The notes under the pieces were generated by a model. That model was not told the DNA's origin, searched no databases, and worked only from the letters and a program-made list of their open reading frames with translations. Source: Cunninghamia lanceolata (lineage: Eukaryota; Streptophyta; Pinopsida; Cupressales; Cupressaceae). Taken from it: a stretch of 64,000 nt of DNA. Each line of letters begins with the position of its first letter. The first letter of the stretch is position 1. A program made the translations under genes and the position numbers. Of the stretch, positions 1 through 11,281 are shown in pieces. The DNA is taken from positions 6,510,001 to 6,574,000 of the forward strand of contig BSBN01000763.1 in the NCBI GenBank assembly GCA_027924645.1, written 5' to 3'.

Positions 1-150
1 AGGCATCAAGCAAATCATCAGATTTTGTTATTACTTATTTCACTATTCCTTCCAATTTGGAGTCAACTATAAAAGAAAGGACAAAGGCATCAAGCAAATC
101 ATCAGATTTTGTTATTTCACCAGTCCTTTCAATTTGGAGTTTGAAGCATT
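1..150. repeat. 84-bp tandem duplication
   Basis: The word AGGCATCAAGCAAATCATCA occurs at 1 and again at 85. The two copies stay alignable through AATTTGGAGT before diverging. The duplication straddles the TATA box, so it duplicates DNA immediately around the presumed LTR promoter. Confidence 0.75.
68..75 (+). promoter_or_regulatory. TATA box of LARD A LTR
   Basis: TATAAAAG lies about 75 bp upstream of the first GGACGAAAACC hairpin. The same spacing class is seen in the solo LTR at 23600 and in the LARD B LTRs, which supports a real LTR promoter. No transcription evidence is available. Confidence 0.45.
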
Positions 151-234
151 CAAGGACGAAAACCCTTGTTGTGCAGGTGATTGGAGGATGAAAACCTTTT
201 TGTTTCTATTACGGGCTTGAGGATGAAAACCCTC
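151..234 (+). promoter_or_regulatory. Cluster of three GGAYGAAAACC hairpins in LTR leader
   Basis: Hairpin 1 at 151-168 is CAAGGACGAAAACCCTTG (arms CAAGG/CCTTG). Hairpin 2 at 183-199 has a core AGG/CCT stem extended by G-U pairs. Hairpin 3 at 219-234 has arms GAGG/CCTC around ATGAAAAC. All lie just downstream of the TATA box, so they would be in the 5' leader of the retrotransposon RNA. Arms differ between copies while the loop is kept. The function is unknown; packaging or translation control is only a guess. Confidence 0.55.
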
Positions 235-841
235 TCCCTCATTGGAGGCGATTCTACTCAAGGATCGCATTTGGGCTCATTGATTGCAGTTGTTAGATTT
301 AGATTTGCAAGCAAATTATCATTTCAGCGACATTGTTGAGGGTTTGAAGATTTCAGTTATTTCAGTGTTTCATTTTGGTGTGGTGTGTAATTTTAAGTAG
401 TAACAGTATTTTAGTTGTATTGTGGATTTCTGTATTTTGTTGTTGCTAGGATTTCAATGATATTTTATATTTATGGAAGTGTCAATATTATTCCAGTTTG
501 ATGAAGGGTTTTAATGTTATTTATTCGGCTTATTTATATAAGATATAATATCATTATGCTGGATACAATATTATTATTTTTAATTAAGCTGCTGTACCCT
601 TCTAAAGAATCGCAGCCTATTCAAAGAGGGAATTAATTTTAAAGTTGCCGTACCAAGTTATTTGAACTGATTTCAAATTGCAATAATAAGGGGACAAGTC
701 TGATATAAGGATTGACGCAAATCACTTTGGTCTGCCACTTTAATATTTCATGGTATTAAGGATGTTGTTGCTGCATATTATAGTGTGGACTAAATGTATA
801 AAAAGCTTGCTATACAACAGTATTTGGGGATGATTAAATAT

Positions 842-2079
842 CAGTGTTACCGGATACGGCACCCCTATTGCACTAGCATGCGTATTGCCGTACCCAGTAT
901 GGATACGAGTACGATACGTGATGGATACGGCTTGGGTACCGTGCCCACCCGTACCCAACCGTGATAAATTTTTTTAGCTGCATCAGACGTGTCTGGATTT
1001 GGCAACCTGATCTGAGTATGTCGTATCCAATTAACATTTAAAAATAAAATAAAATCAAACCCTAAAACTTAAAAAAAAACAGGCCAAAACAGGTGAAATT
1101 CCATTTAGTGCAGTGCCTCGGAGATTTCAATCTTCAGAAAAGATTCTGTATCTGTCCAAAACATCTCGATCTTCTGGAAAGGGGCTACACGAAGCACAAA
1201 CATTAGATAATTTAAAATATGAGATCGCCTTGAAGGTTTGGGTGTAAAGGTTTCGGCATTGGATTTATTTTAACGGAGATTCAAGGAATACACCAATAGG
1301 AACAACCCATGAGTTTAGAAAATTTCCCTGCGTTTAATTGTTTTTTCCGGCAACTGACGAGTTTAGAAAATTTCCCTGCGTTAATTGTTTTTTCCGGCAA
1401 CCGACGAGTTTAGAAAATTACCCTGCGTTAATTGTTTTTTACGGCATGACACACTTCCGAGCACTATAATGCTCACATATAAAAGCCTATCGGCTAACAT
1501 TAATTTTAATGATAGTTTAAAATATAATTTATTATTTTATACGTAAATAGTTTTTAATTTGATATTTAATATTTATTATTATTAAAAGTATAATATTTAA
1601 GTATAAAATAATAAATTTATAGTTTTTAATTTGATATTTAATACTTATTATTATTAAAAGTATAATATTTAAGTATAAAATAATAAATATATTTTAATAT
1701 GATATATATATATATATATATATATTTTTAATTTGATATATATAATATATTATATATTTAATATATATTATACAATGTATATATCAAATGGAAAGCTATA
1801 TTATTAAATAATATAAACTTTATATATATAAAGTTATTAAATATAGTTAATATTAATAAAATAAAAGTGTAATATTTAGGTATAAAATAATAAAATATAT
1901 TTTAATATGATAGATATATATTATAATATATATATCAAATAAAACTTATATTATTAAATAATATAAACTTTATATATAAACTTATTATAGTTAATATTAA
2001 TAAAATAAAAGTATAATATTTAGGTATAAAATAATAAATTATATTTTAATATGATAGATTATTTAATATTTTTTTAATT

Positions 2080-2123
<44 letters not shown>

Positions 2124-2204
2124 AACCAGCGGTATCCATATTAGTGCATCTTGAAAACTAGCCGTATCCGTATCGGATACCGTATCCGTATCCATGCAAC
2201 TTTG
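842..2204 (-). mobile_element. Non-autonomous hAT-like element E1 (ggatacgg subterminal type)
   Basis: It is flanked by a perfect 8-bp duplication TTAAATAT (834-841 and 2205-2212), which fits the hAT target pattern nTnnnnAn. Ends are CAGTGTTACCGGATACGG on the left and, read inward from the right, CAAAGTTGCATGGATACGG. Both subterminal zones are full of GGATACGG and GGTACC words. The core is very AT-rich. A block around 1320-1500 (GATAGGCTTTTATATGTGA read on the minus strand, TTTTCTAAACTC) matches element E2 at 38681-39631 in the opposite orientation. There is no transposase ORF, so it depends on a partner. Confidence 0.88.
2082..2119. repeat. (AT)n microsatellite
   Basis: An uninterrupted AT dinucleotide run sits near the right end of hAT-like element E1. 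A shorter AT run lies at about 1701-1725 in the same element. Confidence 0.9.
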
Positions 2205-2908
2205 TTAAATATAATTTCTACCTTTTCAAGGAGCTGTTACAAATATGAAGGGTGCGCATCATATTTTTGGATCGCAACAATTGGTAGAGTAGCCATACGA
2301 TATATATATAGTTGTTGCTTGCTGTACTTGCACCATTTACTTTCAATTTTCAGAAAGTCGATTAACATTGAAGGAGGTTTGATTTACAAGGTATAAGTGT
2401 TGCCAACGTTCTGACCTCTAAATCTAAGCGTAACAATTATTGATTACAACTGTTGATTATAAATAATATTTATGAGTTTGCTGTTAAATTGGATAATTTT
2501 GATATGTAAGGCCCAGATCTGCTGTGTAGTCAATTAATATTGCATTGTAGGGTATATTCAAAGTGCACACTTATTACTGTAAATTCTGAAAATTGTTTTC
2601 CAGTCCTTCATATTTGCATTTGTAACTTGTTTCAATTGCTACCATTGATTATAATTGGTTTCAGAGGTTTGCCTACAGTTTCATGTTCATTTTGGCAACC
2701 CATGGGATTACAAATCAGTTCTTGTATTTGTTGTAGTTAGATTCATACAATTTATGTTTAACAATAGTGATGCATGTGAAGTTGTAAGAAGTTTTTAGCT
2801 ACTTGTTCCTATTTTTAGTTTGTTGTTTTCAGTTTATTTTGGTTTCAAAAATCAAATAAATATAAAAAAATCAGAAATTTCCAAAATTCTATATTGGGGA
2901 CATTACAG

Positions 2909-2919
2909 TGGTATCAAAG
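2909..2919 (+). promoter_or_regulatory. Primer binding site of LARD A
   Basis: TGGTATCAAAG follows the LTR end by one base. It resembles the complement of the 3' end of plant initiator Met-tRNA (TGGTATCAGAGC). The following sequence (GTGATCTTGTTAGC) is close to that after the LARD B PBS at 32421, which supports a shared family. Confidence 0.75.
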
Positions 2920-3176
2920 TAGTGATCTTGTTAGCCTACAAGATTAGAGATAATTTTTGATGTAGATTACATCTCATGGAAGATAGAAAAATGAAGACAT
3001 TTCAAGCATCCATTTCAGAAATGATACAAACTTTGCAGAACATGAATACGACTAATCAAATGGATCATTCTATTGGTCTAGTAAAACAAAAAGGTAGAAG
3101 AGCAAAAGGAGAAGCACAATAGAAGAGCCAAGATTTCAAGGATCATTTACTAAATTAGTTCATTATCAGTTTCAAA

Positions 3177-3921
3177 CATAGTTGGCAGACTCGGACTCAG
3201 CGAAAACTCCACAATCCCAAAATTTGTGACTCGGCAAAAACTCGACAACTTAAAATTAAAAAAAAACTTAAATTTATTTAAAAACACAAATTTCTCACAA
3301 AATTCAATGACAAAATGTATCCAATGAGTCCATAAATGAGTACAAAAGTGTTTTATATTAGATTTGATCTATGTTCCATGGAGTTTCTTGATGGGGAGAT
3401 GGGGGGACCAAGGGCCTAAGTTTGGGGACGACAAGGGGACAACAGTGGGTTGGTGGTGGGTGGGGGTTTGGGGGCAGAGCTCCCAGTGAAGTCAAGGGGC
3501 AGTGCCCCTCGCGAGGTCTAGGGGTAGTGTCACCAAGCCCAAATTAAGGCCTTCGATACCACACAAACCTTCATGGTGCACGTCATTTTCACAAATTTGT
3601 CATTATGTTTTCTGCAATACCAAGTGCTTACTTTTCTTATCTTAATACTCTCACTCTTGCAGCCTTTAGCCTTTCTCATTTTTTCACTTTTGTGACTGCT
3701 TAGGGTGTGGGTGGGGCCCATAGACCATTAGGGTTAGGGTTACTAGCACGAAGATCCAAAAAAAATCCGATTAAAGAAAAACTATATGCCTTAGTTTTGC
3801 ACCTGGCGAGTTTTTCGCTCAAACTCACCAAAAACGCGGCAAGAAAACTTTGCAAGTTTTTTTGGCGAGTAACACGCCACACCAAAAAAATGGAGAGTAC
3901 TTGGCGAGTTTGCTGTCTATG
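3177..3921 (+). mobile_element. Non-autonomous hAT-like element E4 (gagttttt/gccgagt type)
   Basis: A perfect 8-bp duplication GTTTCAAA flanks it (3169-3176 and 3922-3929). Ends are CATAGTTGGCAGACTCGG on the left and CATAGACAGCAAACTCGCC read inward from the right. Subterminal zones repeat CTCGGCAAAAACTCG and GGCGAGT words. The block with ATGTATCCAATGAGTCC near 3317 is found inverted in E5 (13316-14346). The CCTTCATGGTGCACGTCATT block near 3570 is found inverted in E3 (19839-21003). No transposase is encoded; it is 745 bp long. Confidence 0.9.
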
Positions 3922-5615
3922 GTTTCAAAGATCTAGATCAATTCAGAAGATCACATAAGAGGGATCCGATTTGAGAGGCATGGTTGGAGGAGCAATGTGA
4001 TATACATGAGGTCAAACTTCTTGCATTTGAGGAATATAATGAAAAGCTTGACATCTACAAACCATATATCACCTTTGAAGAATTTTTGGAGACATTCAAA
4101 GAAAACAGAAGAAAAAGAAGAAAGGAGTTGATGAAGAAAGAATCATAACCACAAGAATTGTCTAAGGAAGAAATCAAGGAGCAAGAAGAACAACCAAAAC
4201 TAGAGCCACAAAGCATTGCTATGGAGCGAACCATTGAGTAGGAACAAAAGGGATCCAACATGCAAGGGGAAGGTAAAGATCTTTATTTAGAAGAAGATGT
4301 TTTATTGACTTCTAATGGTTGCTTATGTCAGCAAAATATTGATGAAGTCAAGGAGGAAAAGACATCACTTGCTGAGTGCGAAGAGTTCAAGATGGAGGAA
4401 GATGTGCCAAATCATGAACTATCCTTAGGATTTCCAAATGATGAGCCACTGATTGATTCTCAGAGTAGCATTGTGGATGGATATGCATTTGAGGAGAATA
4501 TTTTGATTGACCCTAACTTGGGAGTTTTGAGTCACAAGGATAGAGGTGTTGAGGATATCTCAACAATTTCTCTTTTGGCAAAAGAGGGTGAGCACTTTGA
4601 TTGCAGCCCAAGGCATGAAAATGATGGTCATATTTCAGATTTATTGCTTCCTACTATGTCATTGCAAGATTCTTGTCATCATGGAAAGCATTCTAAAGGG
4701 GTGATAGAGTGAAGGATACGACTTGCAGTATAGGGCATGTCGATTCTTTGATTCAAGTTCAAAATTGTTTTACATATAGGATCCAGGTGATCTTTTGAGG
4801 GACAAAGAGTACAGAGGCTTTGATATCACTATTGAATTCTTCACCTCCTACATTTGGATAGAAAGAAAGTTCACGAGGAATCATATAGGGTATGTTGTGC
4901 ATTTTAACAAAGTTTTGAAGGATCAATGCTCACGATTCATAAATCACTCCTTGGAGCTAAGTCACACATTTGAAGACAAGATTATAGGTGATGGCCAAAT
5001 GGAAATAGTCACAACGGGATGCTTGTGTGGGAAGGTGGTAAGCAAAATAGATGTCATTTTGATGTTCAAGATTTTATGACTAAGCATAGTATGGTGTTTT
5101 TGGAATCAAGCTACATATAGGTTTGCCACCCCTGGATGTATGGGGGAGAATGCAAAAAGGATGAGATTGTCATGTCCCGATATTAAGACATTGTTTAAAT
5201 TAAAGATTTAAACATTATGATTAAAAAAAAAAAAAAGGTAATTCACCTTTCGTGAAATACGATATTTAGTCAATCTGAATGATTGAAATAATTGTGTATA
5301 TTTGAGCAAACATATATTATTAATAATATATTTAACAACAAGAGTATATTATATTTATAAAAGACAAATATAAATATAATATACAATATATAAATAAATA
5401 TAATAATATAAATATATATAAATATTATTATATATTAAATATTATAATCAATACAAATATTATATTATTACTATATAATAATATAATGATCAATATAAAA
5501 TAAATGTTAATATCATTATTGTTATATAATAGTATCATTAATAAATATTGATATAAGTATTAATATAAATATTAAATACTTATAATTATATAATCCAAAT
5601 ATTATTAAGTGGCTG

Positions 5616-5623
5616 TATAAAAG
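5616..5623 (+). promoter_or_regulatory. TATA box of solo LTR
   Basis: TATAAAAG is followed by GCAGCGG about 450 bp into the LTR. The position fits a promoter ahead of a long transcribed part of the LTR that contains the hairpin array. Confidence 0.4.
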
Positions 5624-6503
5624 CAGCGGTCACTTTAAGAGTTTGGATCAATTATAATAATGCAGCGATTATTATTATCACAGCATTATCATATATAGAT
5701 GCCATTACATATTAAAGTAAAAGGATACGATGGTCAGTAAAAAGGCTGCGAATGAGTTTAAAGTTAAACAGATATTAGTGTAAGGGAAAAGCAGCAATCT
5801 TAAGAGGTATGTCTATTCAATTGGAAGTGTGTGTGTCTCTTTAGGGAGATATATTAAGAATTTGTAAATTGCTTATGAGAGGTATCTATCACATGAAAAT
5901 AGGATCTGATTTTAAAGAGAGAGAATAGAATAAAATATAGAATGAGAATATTTATTAAAAACGAATAGCCTAAGAATATTATAAGTTAACTTAGTAACAA
6001 TCTAAGATTAGTCTTAGAATTGCATACAAGCAAAAAAGATACATTCCTCTCTGCAATAGGAAATAACAGGAGCAGCATCATATACAGCCAAAGAATAATT
6101 CCAGGGCTCTGCCGCAGCCAAGCACCATACACAGCAAGGTACGTCATAATACTCTTACTCCATTAATAAATGCTTTACCTGATTTGTATGCATATACCTT
6201 GCATCTAACGAATAATGTACTCTGATTTCTGAGAATAACTGTGTAAAAGATATCTTGGTTCAGATTCGAATAGGCATTAGGATTAATAAGTGTATTTCAT
6301 GACTTAGTACTCTAAAATCGGCTCATTATGTTAATTAGAGTAATTCAAAGGTATGCCATATATCATTATTGTATTATATGCTTCATGATTACCTGAGATA
6401 GGCAATAATGCTTGGAAAACATGTTGAATCATGAGATTAACATATAACCTCATATGAGATGGTGAGTCTGAGATGTATAGTAGCCAACATGGGTATGTTT
6501 TGT

Positions 6504-6840
6504 CCCTTGTCTCAGTAGGTGCAATGGCACCCCTTGGACAAGTGGAAAGTGGCCCTTGTCTCAGTAGGTGCAATGGCACCCCTTGGACAAGTGGAAGTGG
6601 CCCTTGTCTCAGTAGGTGCAATGGCACCCCTTGGACAAGTGGATATGGCCCTTGTCTCAGTAGGTACAAAAAGGTACCCCTTGGACAAGTGGAAGTGGCC
6701 CTTGTCTCAGTAGGTGCAATGGCACCCCTTGGACAAGTGGATATGGCCCTTGTCTCAGTAGGTACAAAAGGTATCCCTTGGACAAGTGGAAGTGGCTTTT
6801 GGCTCCAGTTGGTGAAGAAGTCACCCCTCGTGCCAAAGGA
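6504..6840 (+). repeat. Tandem array of seven nested hairpin units (about 48 bp each)
   Basis: Each unit has outer arms CTTGTC and GACAAG and an inner stem of five pairs. Units start at 6506, 6555, 6603, 6651, 6701 and 6749. The inner stem is GGTGC/GCACC in units 1, 2, 3 and 5, GGTAC/GTACC in unit 4, and GGTAC/GTATC (one wobble) in unit 6. Unit 7 (6796-6839) has a different sequence but the same design: outer CTTTTGGC/GCCAAAGG and inner GGTGA/TCACC. Stem pairing is therefore kept while sequence changes. Open frames of 112-123 codons across it are by-products of the repeat. Confidence 0.85.
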
Positions 6841-6924
6841 TTAATAGTGGACCCATGATTGGCCAAAGGGCATCCTTTCACCTCATCTCGTATGAAGTTA
6901 AGAGTTAATGCATGGATAGTGGTG

Positions 6925-6928
<4 letters not shown>

Positions 6929-6975
<47 letters not shown>
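6929..6975. repeat. (AT)n microsatellite
   Basis: This is a nearly pure AT dinucleotide tract inside the solo LTR, downstream of the hairpin array. Confidence 0.9.
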
Positions 6976-6976
<1 letters not shown>

Positions 6977-7278
6977 TGATAGAGATCAGGGCATTAATGA
7001 TAAAGAATATCATAGTGAACTTAAGAGGAATATATGAAATATAAGTGATAGAGAATGCGTATTGAAAGTAATCACAAAGATTATGGAAGCAAGATAGAAA
7101 ATGATAATTGATGTTAATTATTGAAAATCTAAAGGCAATGTTCTTATGTAATTGAATATATCATTTATCTATTGCTATAATTGAAATTAAGAAAGTTTGG
7201 TATAATAACGTTCTCTTTGCAAGTTGGAAATGTGTTCAAAGTTTTGAAAATGTTGACTTGTGACAAGGGGACATTACA

Positions 7279-8017
7279 CAGATACTACAAAATGGCTTCA
7301 CCATTCCCTGCATTATAAAGGCACAACTTTTTAGCACTTGGGGAGGACACAAGGTATGCGATGATTCCTATAGCATGGGTTTAAGTGAGATATCATCTTA
7401 TGATGGTATTTGGTCTACTTTGGATCAACTTTGCATGGTGTTTGATTTTGCACTTTCAAGATTGCCATTGAGTAAAGAGCAACATCAAGAGTTAAGGAGT
7501 TGTGTTAGATATATCCTTCCTAGTGAGGAAGTTATGGGCACCACAAGATCTCATTATGGGCACCACAAGATCTCAAGGGGAGGTTCACATGAATACTAGA
7601 GTAGCGCAGCATAAGCATGGTGGAGTAATTCCAAACTTGGATATGTGTGCAAAGGATCACCAACTAGACATGAAGTGAATGAGTGTGATGGGATACTATT
7701 GTCAAGAGATAGAGGAAATATACCTAGGGTAGCTATGAACCAAATTGCCATCATTAATGTTGTTGCCATCACCATTATCAGCCACCACATTAATTCAGTT
7801 GCACTCATACAAGTGGATATGCAGGTGTTTCTAGTCATGGGAAGAAGTGTTTTTTCAGTTTGTGATTGCAAATGAAGAATTTTTAGTCCTTATAGGGATG
7901 TTTTCAGCCTGTACATTTTTCACATTTTTTTATTTTTGCAAGGAAGTTTCAGTTTTGCAGCTACTATACCATTGTCATGTTGTTGGTCTTGAAAATATCG
8001 GGCTTGATACCATGGTC
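7279..8017 (+). other. Remainder of LARD A internal region and unassigned DNA
   Basis: The sequence resumes the LARD A interior after the solo LTR. A 74-codon open frame (7375-7599, MGLSEISSYDGIWSTLDQLC) has no recognised domain. AGAGTAGCGCAGCATAAG near 7601 matches AGAGTAGCGTAGCAGAAG near 35267 in the LARD B interior, close to that element's 3' LTR. The expected 3' LTR of LARD A does not follow. From about 7650 to 8017 nothing could be identified. Confidence 0.45.
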
Positions 8018-8192
8018 TATTTAGGTTTTGGAACCTAAGAAATTTAATGCATTAACACAAAGATCAATAGTTGACACATCGGTGCCACATAGGTACACAA
8101 GCTAAAGTAGACTCTTCTCTTTCAAGCATTAAGTGTGAATTCTCACAAAACCGTGCAGTGCAAGATTGCTAGACCCCTAGGATGCTCTTGCA
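8018..8192 (-). mobile_element. G1 downstream LTR remnant (partly inverted)
   Basis: At 8159-8192 the plus strand reads TGCAAGATTGCT...GATGCTCTTGCA, matching 21122-21155 at the outer edge of the upstream G1 LTR in the same orientation. The adjoining block 8018-8150 (TTTTGGAACCTAAG, GTGCCACATAGG, ACACAAGCTAAAG, AGTGTGAATTC) matches the upstream LTR in the opposite orientation (21045 down to 19750, skipping E3). The LTR copy therefore looks rearranged and truncated. Confidence 0.5.
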
Positions 8193-8219
8193 TTAAACAC
8201 CCCAAGTGAAAAGTTTGTG

Positions 8220-9455
8220 AGCTTGATGCAGCCACCTAAGTTAGTTTACTTTAGTTTTAGTGATCCATGAGTCCTCTTTTGGCCCCTTATTGTTCCAATG
8301 AATGAGATACTCTTTGGACTTGCTTTGTTGGGTCGTTTTGCCAATATGTTCATCAAGAATCTATGCTATTTGATCTTGTTGCTTTTTAGGTATTTGCTTC
8401 TTCCAATTAATACTATCCTGTGGTGGTAATTCTTCATCTGTGGGATTTTTTTGCCTAGGAAAATAATAAAAGATCAGACACATTGAATATTAAGGGAGAT
8501 ATCCAATCCTTTTAGCAATTCAATTTCACACGCATTTTCAAAGAATTTGTGCAAAACTTTGCATGACCCAATTTTCTTGCGCATCAATTTGTTGGACGTT
8601 CCTTTGGGGAACCTTAATTTTCTTAGGTGCGCCATGACCAACTCTCACTCTAATTAAGTCCTCTCCTTTTTGCGCATATCCACAAGTGCTTTATACTTGT
8701 TGTTGCTCTCCTCTAGTTGTTTCTTGACCTGTTAACGAACCTCCTTCATGCCCTACACGATGTCTTCAACCTCTTTGCTAAACCACTTTCCTTCGTTCAC
8801 TTTCAACAAGTCTTTGACACCCTTCGACGATGTCCCATACACAATCTGGAATGGCGTTCTTCTAGTTGACATGTTTACTAAGTTGTACACAAACTTTGCT
8901 TGTGCCAACATGGACTTCCATTGTGTAGGCTTGTCACTCACCAAACATCTCAGTAAGTTGCCAAGGCTCCAATTGACAATCTCTATTTGTGGATGGTATG
9001 CAAAACTATAGTGGAGCCTCGCTTCCAACTTCTTCCAAAGTGTTTGCGAGAAGTGACCAAGGAACTTAGTATCTCTGTTGGAAGTAATGCTCTCTACGAC
9101 AACCCATGCGATTGCACTATTTCATTGAAGAATAAATTCACCACCTTTGATGCATCATTTGTTTTCTTACATGGAATGAAATGTACCATCTTTGAGAATT
9201 TGTCAACAACTACAAAAATTGAGTCATTACCTCACTGTGTCTGTGATCATCCTAGAACAAAATCCATGAATAGTGCCTCCCAAGATCTATTTGGCATTGG
9301 CGATGGCTTATACAATCCAGTGTTCTGTGCCACACCCTTCGCTCTTGGGCATGTACTACGTCTCTCAACAAATTTACACACATATTTGTGTAAATTAGGT
9401 CAATGATAACGCTCCTCCAACATGTCCTATGTCTTATCACTTCCAAAATGACCAT
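8220..9455 (-). pseudogene. G1 integrase C-terminal half and chromodomain (Ty3/gypsy, degenerate)
   Basis: Read on the minus strand from 9455, the H2C2 zone (GHFGSDKT, DMLEERYH, CKFVERRSTCPRAKG) is followed by integrase core ([20 protein letters not shown]), then LHYSFAYHPQIEIVNWSLGN and LLRCLVSDKPTQWKSMLAQA, which is the typical gypsy catalytic-glutamate region. A C-terminal zone (MAHLRKLRFPKG) follows. At 8262-8360 a chromodomain reads ILDEHIGKTTQQ...KEYLIHWNN...KEDSWI. The chromodomain makes this a chromovirus, whose integrase tail can recognise histone marks. Several stops and frame changes show it is dead. The upstream part of the same polyprotein continues at 15722 on the far side of copia 1. 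Confidence 0.85.
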
Positions 9456-9551
9456 TGCTCTTTCATCATAATATACAATTAGTATTTCTCTCCTTAAAGT
9501 TTACTCTTGTTTTCTTGCTTGGTTTCTTTGTATGTATCGGTTTTCATAATA

Positions 9552-9563
9552 TGGTATTAATAG
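9552..9563 (+). promoter_or_regulatory. Primer binding site of copia 1
   Basis: TGGTATTAATAG directly follows the left LTR end CATAATA. It resembles the initiator Met-tRNA primer site TGGTATTAGAGC used by copia 2, with two changes. Confidence 0.65.
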
Positions 9564-10083
9564 TTAAAGCCATGGTGAGAGGAAGTTGAAGTGGATGAAG
9601 GCCTAGGGACTACACAAATTAGTGATGGATTGAGGAATTGCTTACAATATGCACCACAAAACTGAAAGGGCTTTTAAGCAAAAAAGCTAGGTCTTTTCAA
9701 TTCAAAATCAGATCAAGGAAAATTGAGTCCTAGAGGATCGTACGGAACCTCATAGGACAACTACACTGAACAACAAAGTATAATTGTATGGAATTGCACC
9801 AAAAATCACAGTTGTATGGAGTTGTACAAAATAATAATTTTTCAGTTCTTTTTAAAATTCTAGATTCAGCAATTTTTTATGTTTTTCAGCAAAATTTCAG
9901 AATTCTTTTCAGCAGATTTTAAGTAGATCTCAGAAATTTCAATAGATCTAAGCATTCTTCATCAGATCCAGCAGTATTGGGCAATTATTTCTCTATTTTT
10001 TCCCAATATTTGCAGTTTGAGCGAAGGAAAGAACAGATCTGTAGTTGTAAATCTCAATTTTAGCATTTATATAAGCAAATCTT

Positions 10084-11281
10084 GTTAAAAAAATGACTAG
10101 TTTGTCCCATATAATGTTGGAAGGAAGCCAAAAGTTCTTCAAGAAGAACAATAATACCTGGTAACAAAGAATTTTAGCCATTTTTGAATATAGATGTTTA
10201 GATCATCTTGTGGGGCAAGAAACCCAGCCTACAATAGTTGGAAATGACCAAGACAAGTTTGATGAGCAGAATAGAGAAGCTATAATGCTAATCAAGCTAT
10301 CTATGACCGATGAAATACTATTAGAAGTGCATATTGGTACAAATGTATGAAACCTTCGATAAAGGTAGAGCCTTCTTCTTTAAGGATATGTTGTTTTCAA
10401 TAAAAAATTAAAAATGGATGAAAATGAATTTTTACTAGATCATTTGGTAATGATCAAGGATAATAGAGAACTATAATGCCTGGCAACAAAGAATGTTAGC
10501 CATTTTTGAATATATATGTTTAGATCAGCTTGTGGGATAAGAAACCCAGCCTATGACAGTTAGAAAATACCAAGACAAGTTCGATGAGCAGAATAGAGAA
10601 GCTATAATGCTGATCAAGCTATCTATGACTGATGAAATGCTATTAGAAGTGCATATTGATACAATGCATGAAACTTCCAATAAAGGTAGAGCCTTTTTCT
10701 TTAAGAATATGTTTCCAATAAAAATGGATGAAAATGAATTTTTACAAGATCATTTGGTAATGATTAAGGATATTAGAGAACAATTAAATGCTGTTGGGTG
10801 GAAAATGAAAAAATAAGATGTGGTAATCACTCTCAAGAGCCTACCACATTTATTTGAGCAGTTTATTGAAATGCTCAATATTATTGCTATTGATGTTGAC
10901 TTGAAGTTTGAAGAGTCGAGCACTAAACTCTTGCAGCAAGATAGGTGGAAAAAGTAGTTTTGCAATAACAGTGGGAATGAGGATTCAGAGAGGGCCTTGG
11001 CATTAAACTTAAAGGGAATAGGCCAGTTTGCTAAGAAGAATGGAGGAGGAAACAAAGAGGACAACAACAAAACATATGACTTAGGTAATCAAAAGACTTT
11101 TGAATGTTGTTATTGTGGAAAGCTAAGCCATAAGAAGAAGTTTTATAGGAAATGGTTATGGGATGAGAAAAATAATCAAGGGCCTAAAAAGCATGCCAAT
11201 GTTACAAAACATAAGGAAGAAGATAGACTCTTTGCATTTATGTCTGGGGGTAAAGCAAACAATAGGAAGACATTTGCTTGA
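10084..11281 (+). pseudogene. Copia 1 gag (broken, partly duplicated)
   Basis: It begins near 10090 with MTSLSHIMLEGSQKFFKKNN, homologous to the copia 2 gag start near 54449. The central gag segment (DKFDEQNREAIMLIKLSMTD) is present twice. The frame at 10997-11281 holds the nucleocapsid zinc knuckle CCYCGKLSHKKKFYRK. In the CX2CX4HX4C pattern the last cysteine is replaced by tyrosine, which should prevent zinc binding. Gag would form the particle and bind element RNA. Stops and frame changes disable it. Confidence 0.75.
10149..10765 (+). repeat. Tandem duplication (310-322 bp) within copia 1 gag
   Basis: GATGAGCAGAATAGAGAAGC occurs at 10261 and 10583. CCTGG(T/C)AACAAAGAAT occurs at 10157 and 10479. 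CATTTGGTAATGAT occurs at 10441 and 10751. The copies differ by many point changes and small indels, so the duplication is old. Confidence 0.85.

Larger units (their letters stand above)
1..2907 (+). mobile_element. Left LTR of non-autonomous LTR element LARD A (5' end outside window)
   Basis: The stretch ends in GGGGACATTACA at 2896-2907, directly followed by a tRNA-iMet-type primer binding site. That marks the 3' end of a 5' LTR. The LTR has a TATA box near position 68, three GGAYGAAAACC hairpins at 151-234, and GCCGTACC-like words near 591 and 645 that also recur in the LARD B LTR (30174-32419). A hAT-like element (842-2204) is inserted in it. The upstream part of the LTR lies outside the window. 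The matching 3' LTR was not found. The assignment rests on the LTR end, the PBS and the likeness to LARD B. Confidence 0.6.
2908..5167 (+). pseudogene. LARD A internal region with degenerate gag-like coding
   Basis: A gag-like start around 2977 (reading EDRKMKTFQASISEMIQTL) is cut by hAT-like element E4. Lysine- and glutamate-rich coding resumes at about 3960-4150. An ATG-initiated open frame at 4260-4712 (150 aa, acidic, no recognised domain) is followed by a second frame at 4795-5079 (about 94 aa, no ATG) that includes the residues IEFFTSYIWIERKF. Frame changes and stops separate the pieces. No protease, reverse transcriptase, RNase H or integrase motif is present, so the element is non-autonomous. 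It may once have been a single long ORF like that in LARD B. The product is unknown. Confidence 0.5.
5168..7278 (+). mobile_element. Solo LTR with hairpin array
   Basis: It starts TGTCATGTCCCG and ends GGGGACATTACA, so the ends are nearly reverse complements over about 12 bp. Flanks GAGAT (5163-5167) and CAGAT (7279-7283) look like a 5-bp target duplication with one change. The flanking sequence on both sides belongs to the LARD A internal region. A TATA box lies at 5616-5623, a tandem hairpin array at 6506-6839 and an AT microsatellite at about 6929-6975. No internal coding is present, so it is read as a solo LTR left by LTR-LTR recombination. It is not alignable by eye to the LTR ending at 2907. 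Confidence 0.7.

Noticed and set aside
6331..6844. Open frames of 112-123 codons on both strands
   Set aside because: They are produced by the 48-bp tandem repeat, whose length is a multiple of three in most units; the 'protein' is a simple repeat.
5168..7278. Reading 5168-7278 as the 3' LTR partner of the LTR ending at 2907
   Set aside because: Apart from GGGGACATTACA the two do not align, and LARD A interior sequence continues beyond 7278.
8987..9406. 139-codon plus-strand frame
   Set aside because: It is the antisense of the G1 integrase core, which is clearly coded on the minus strand.
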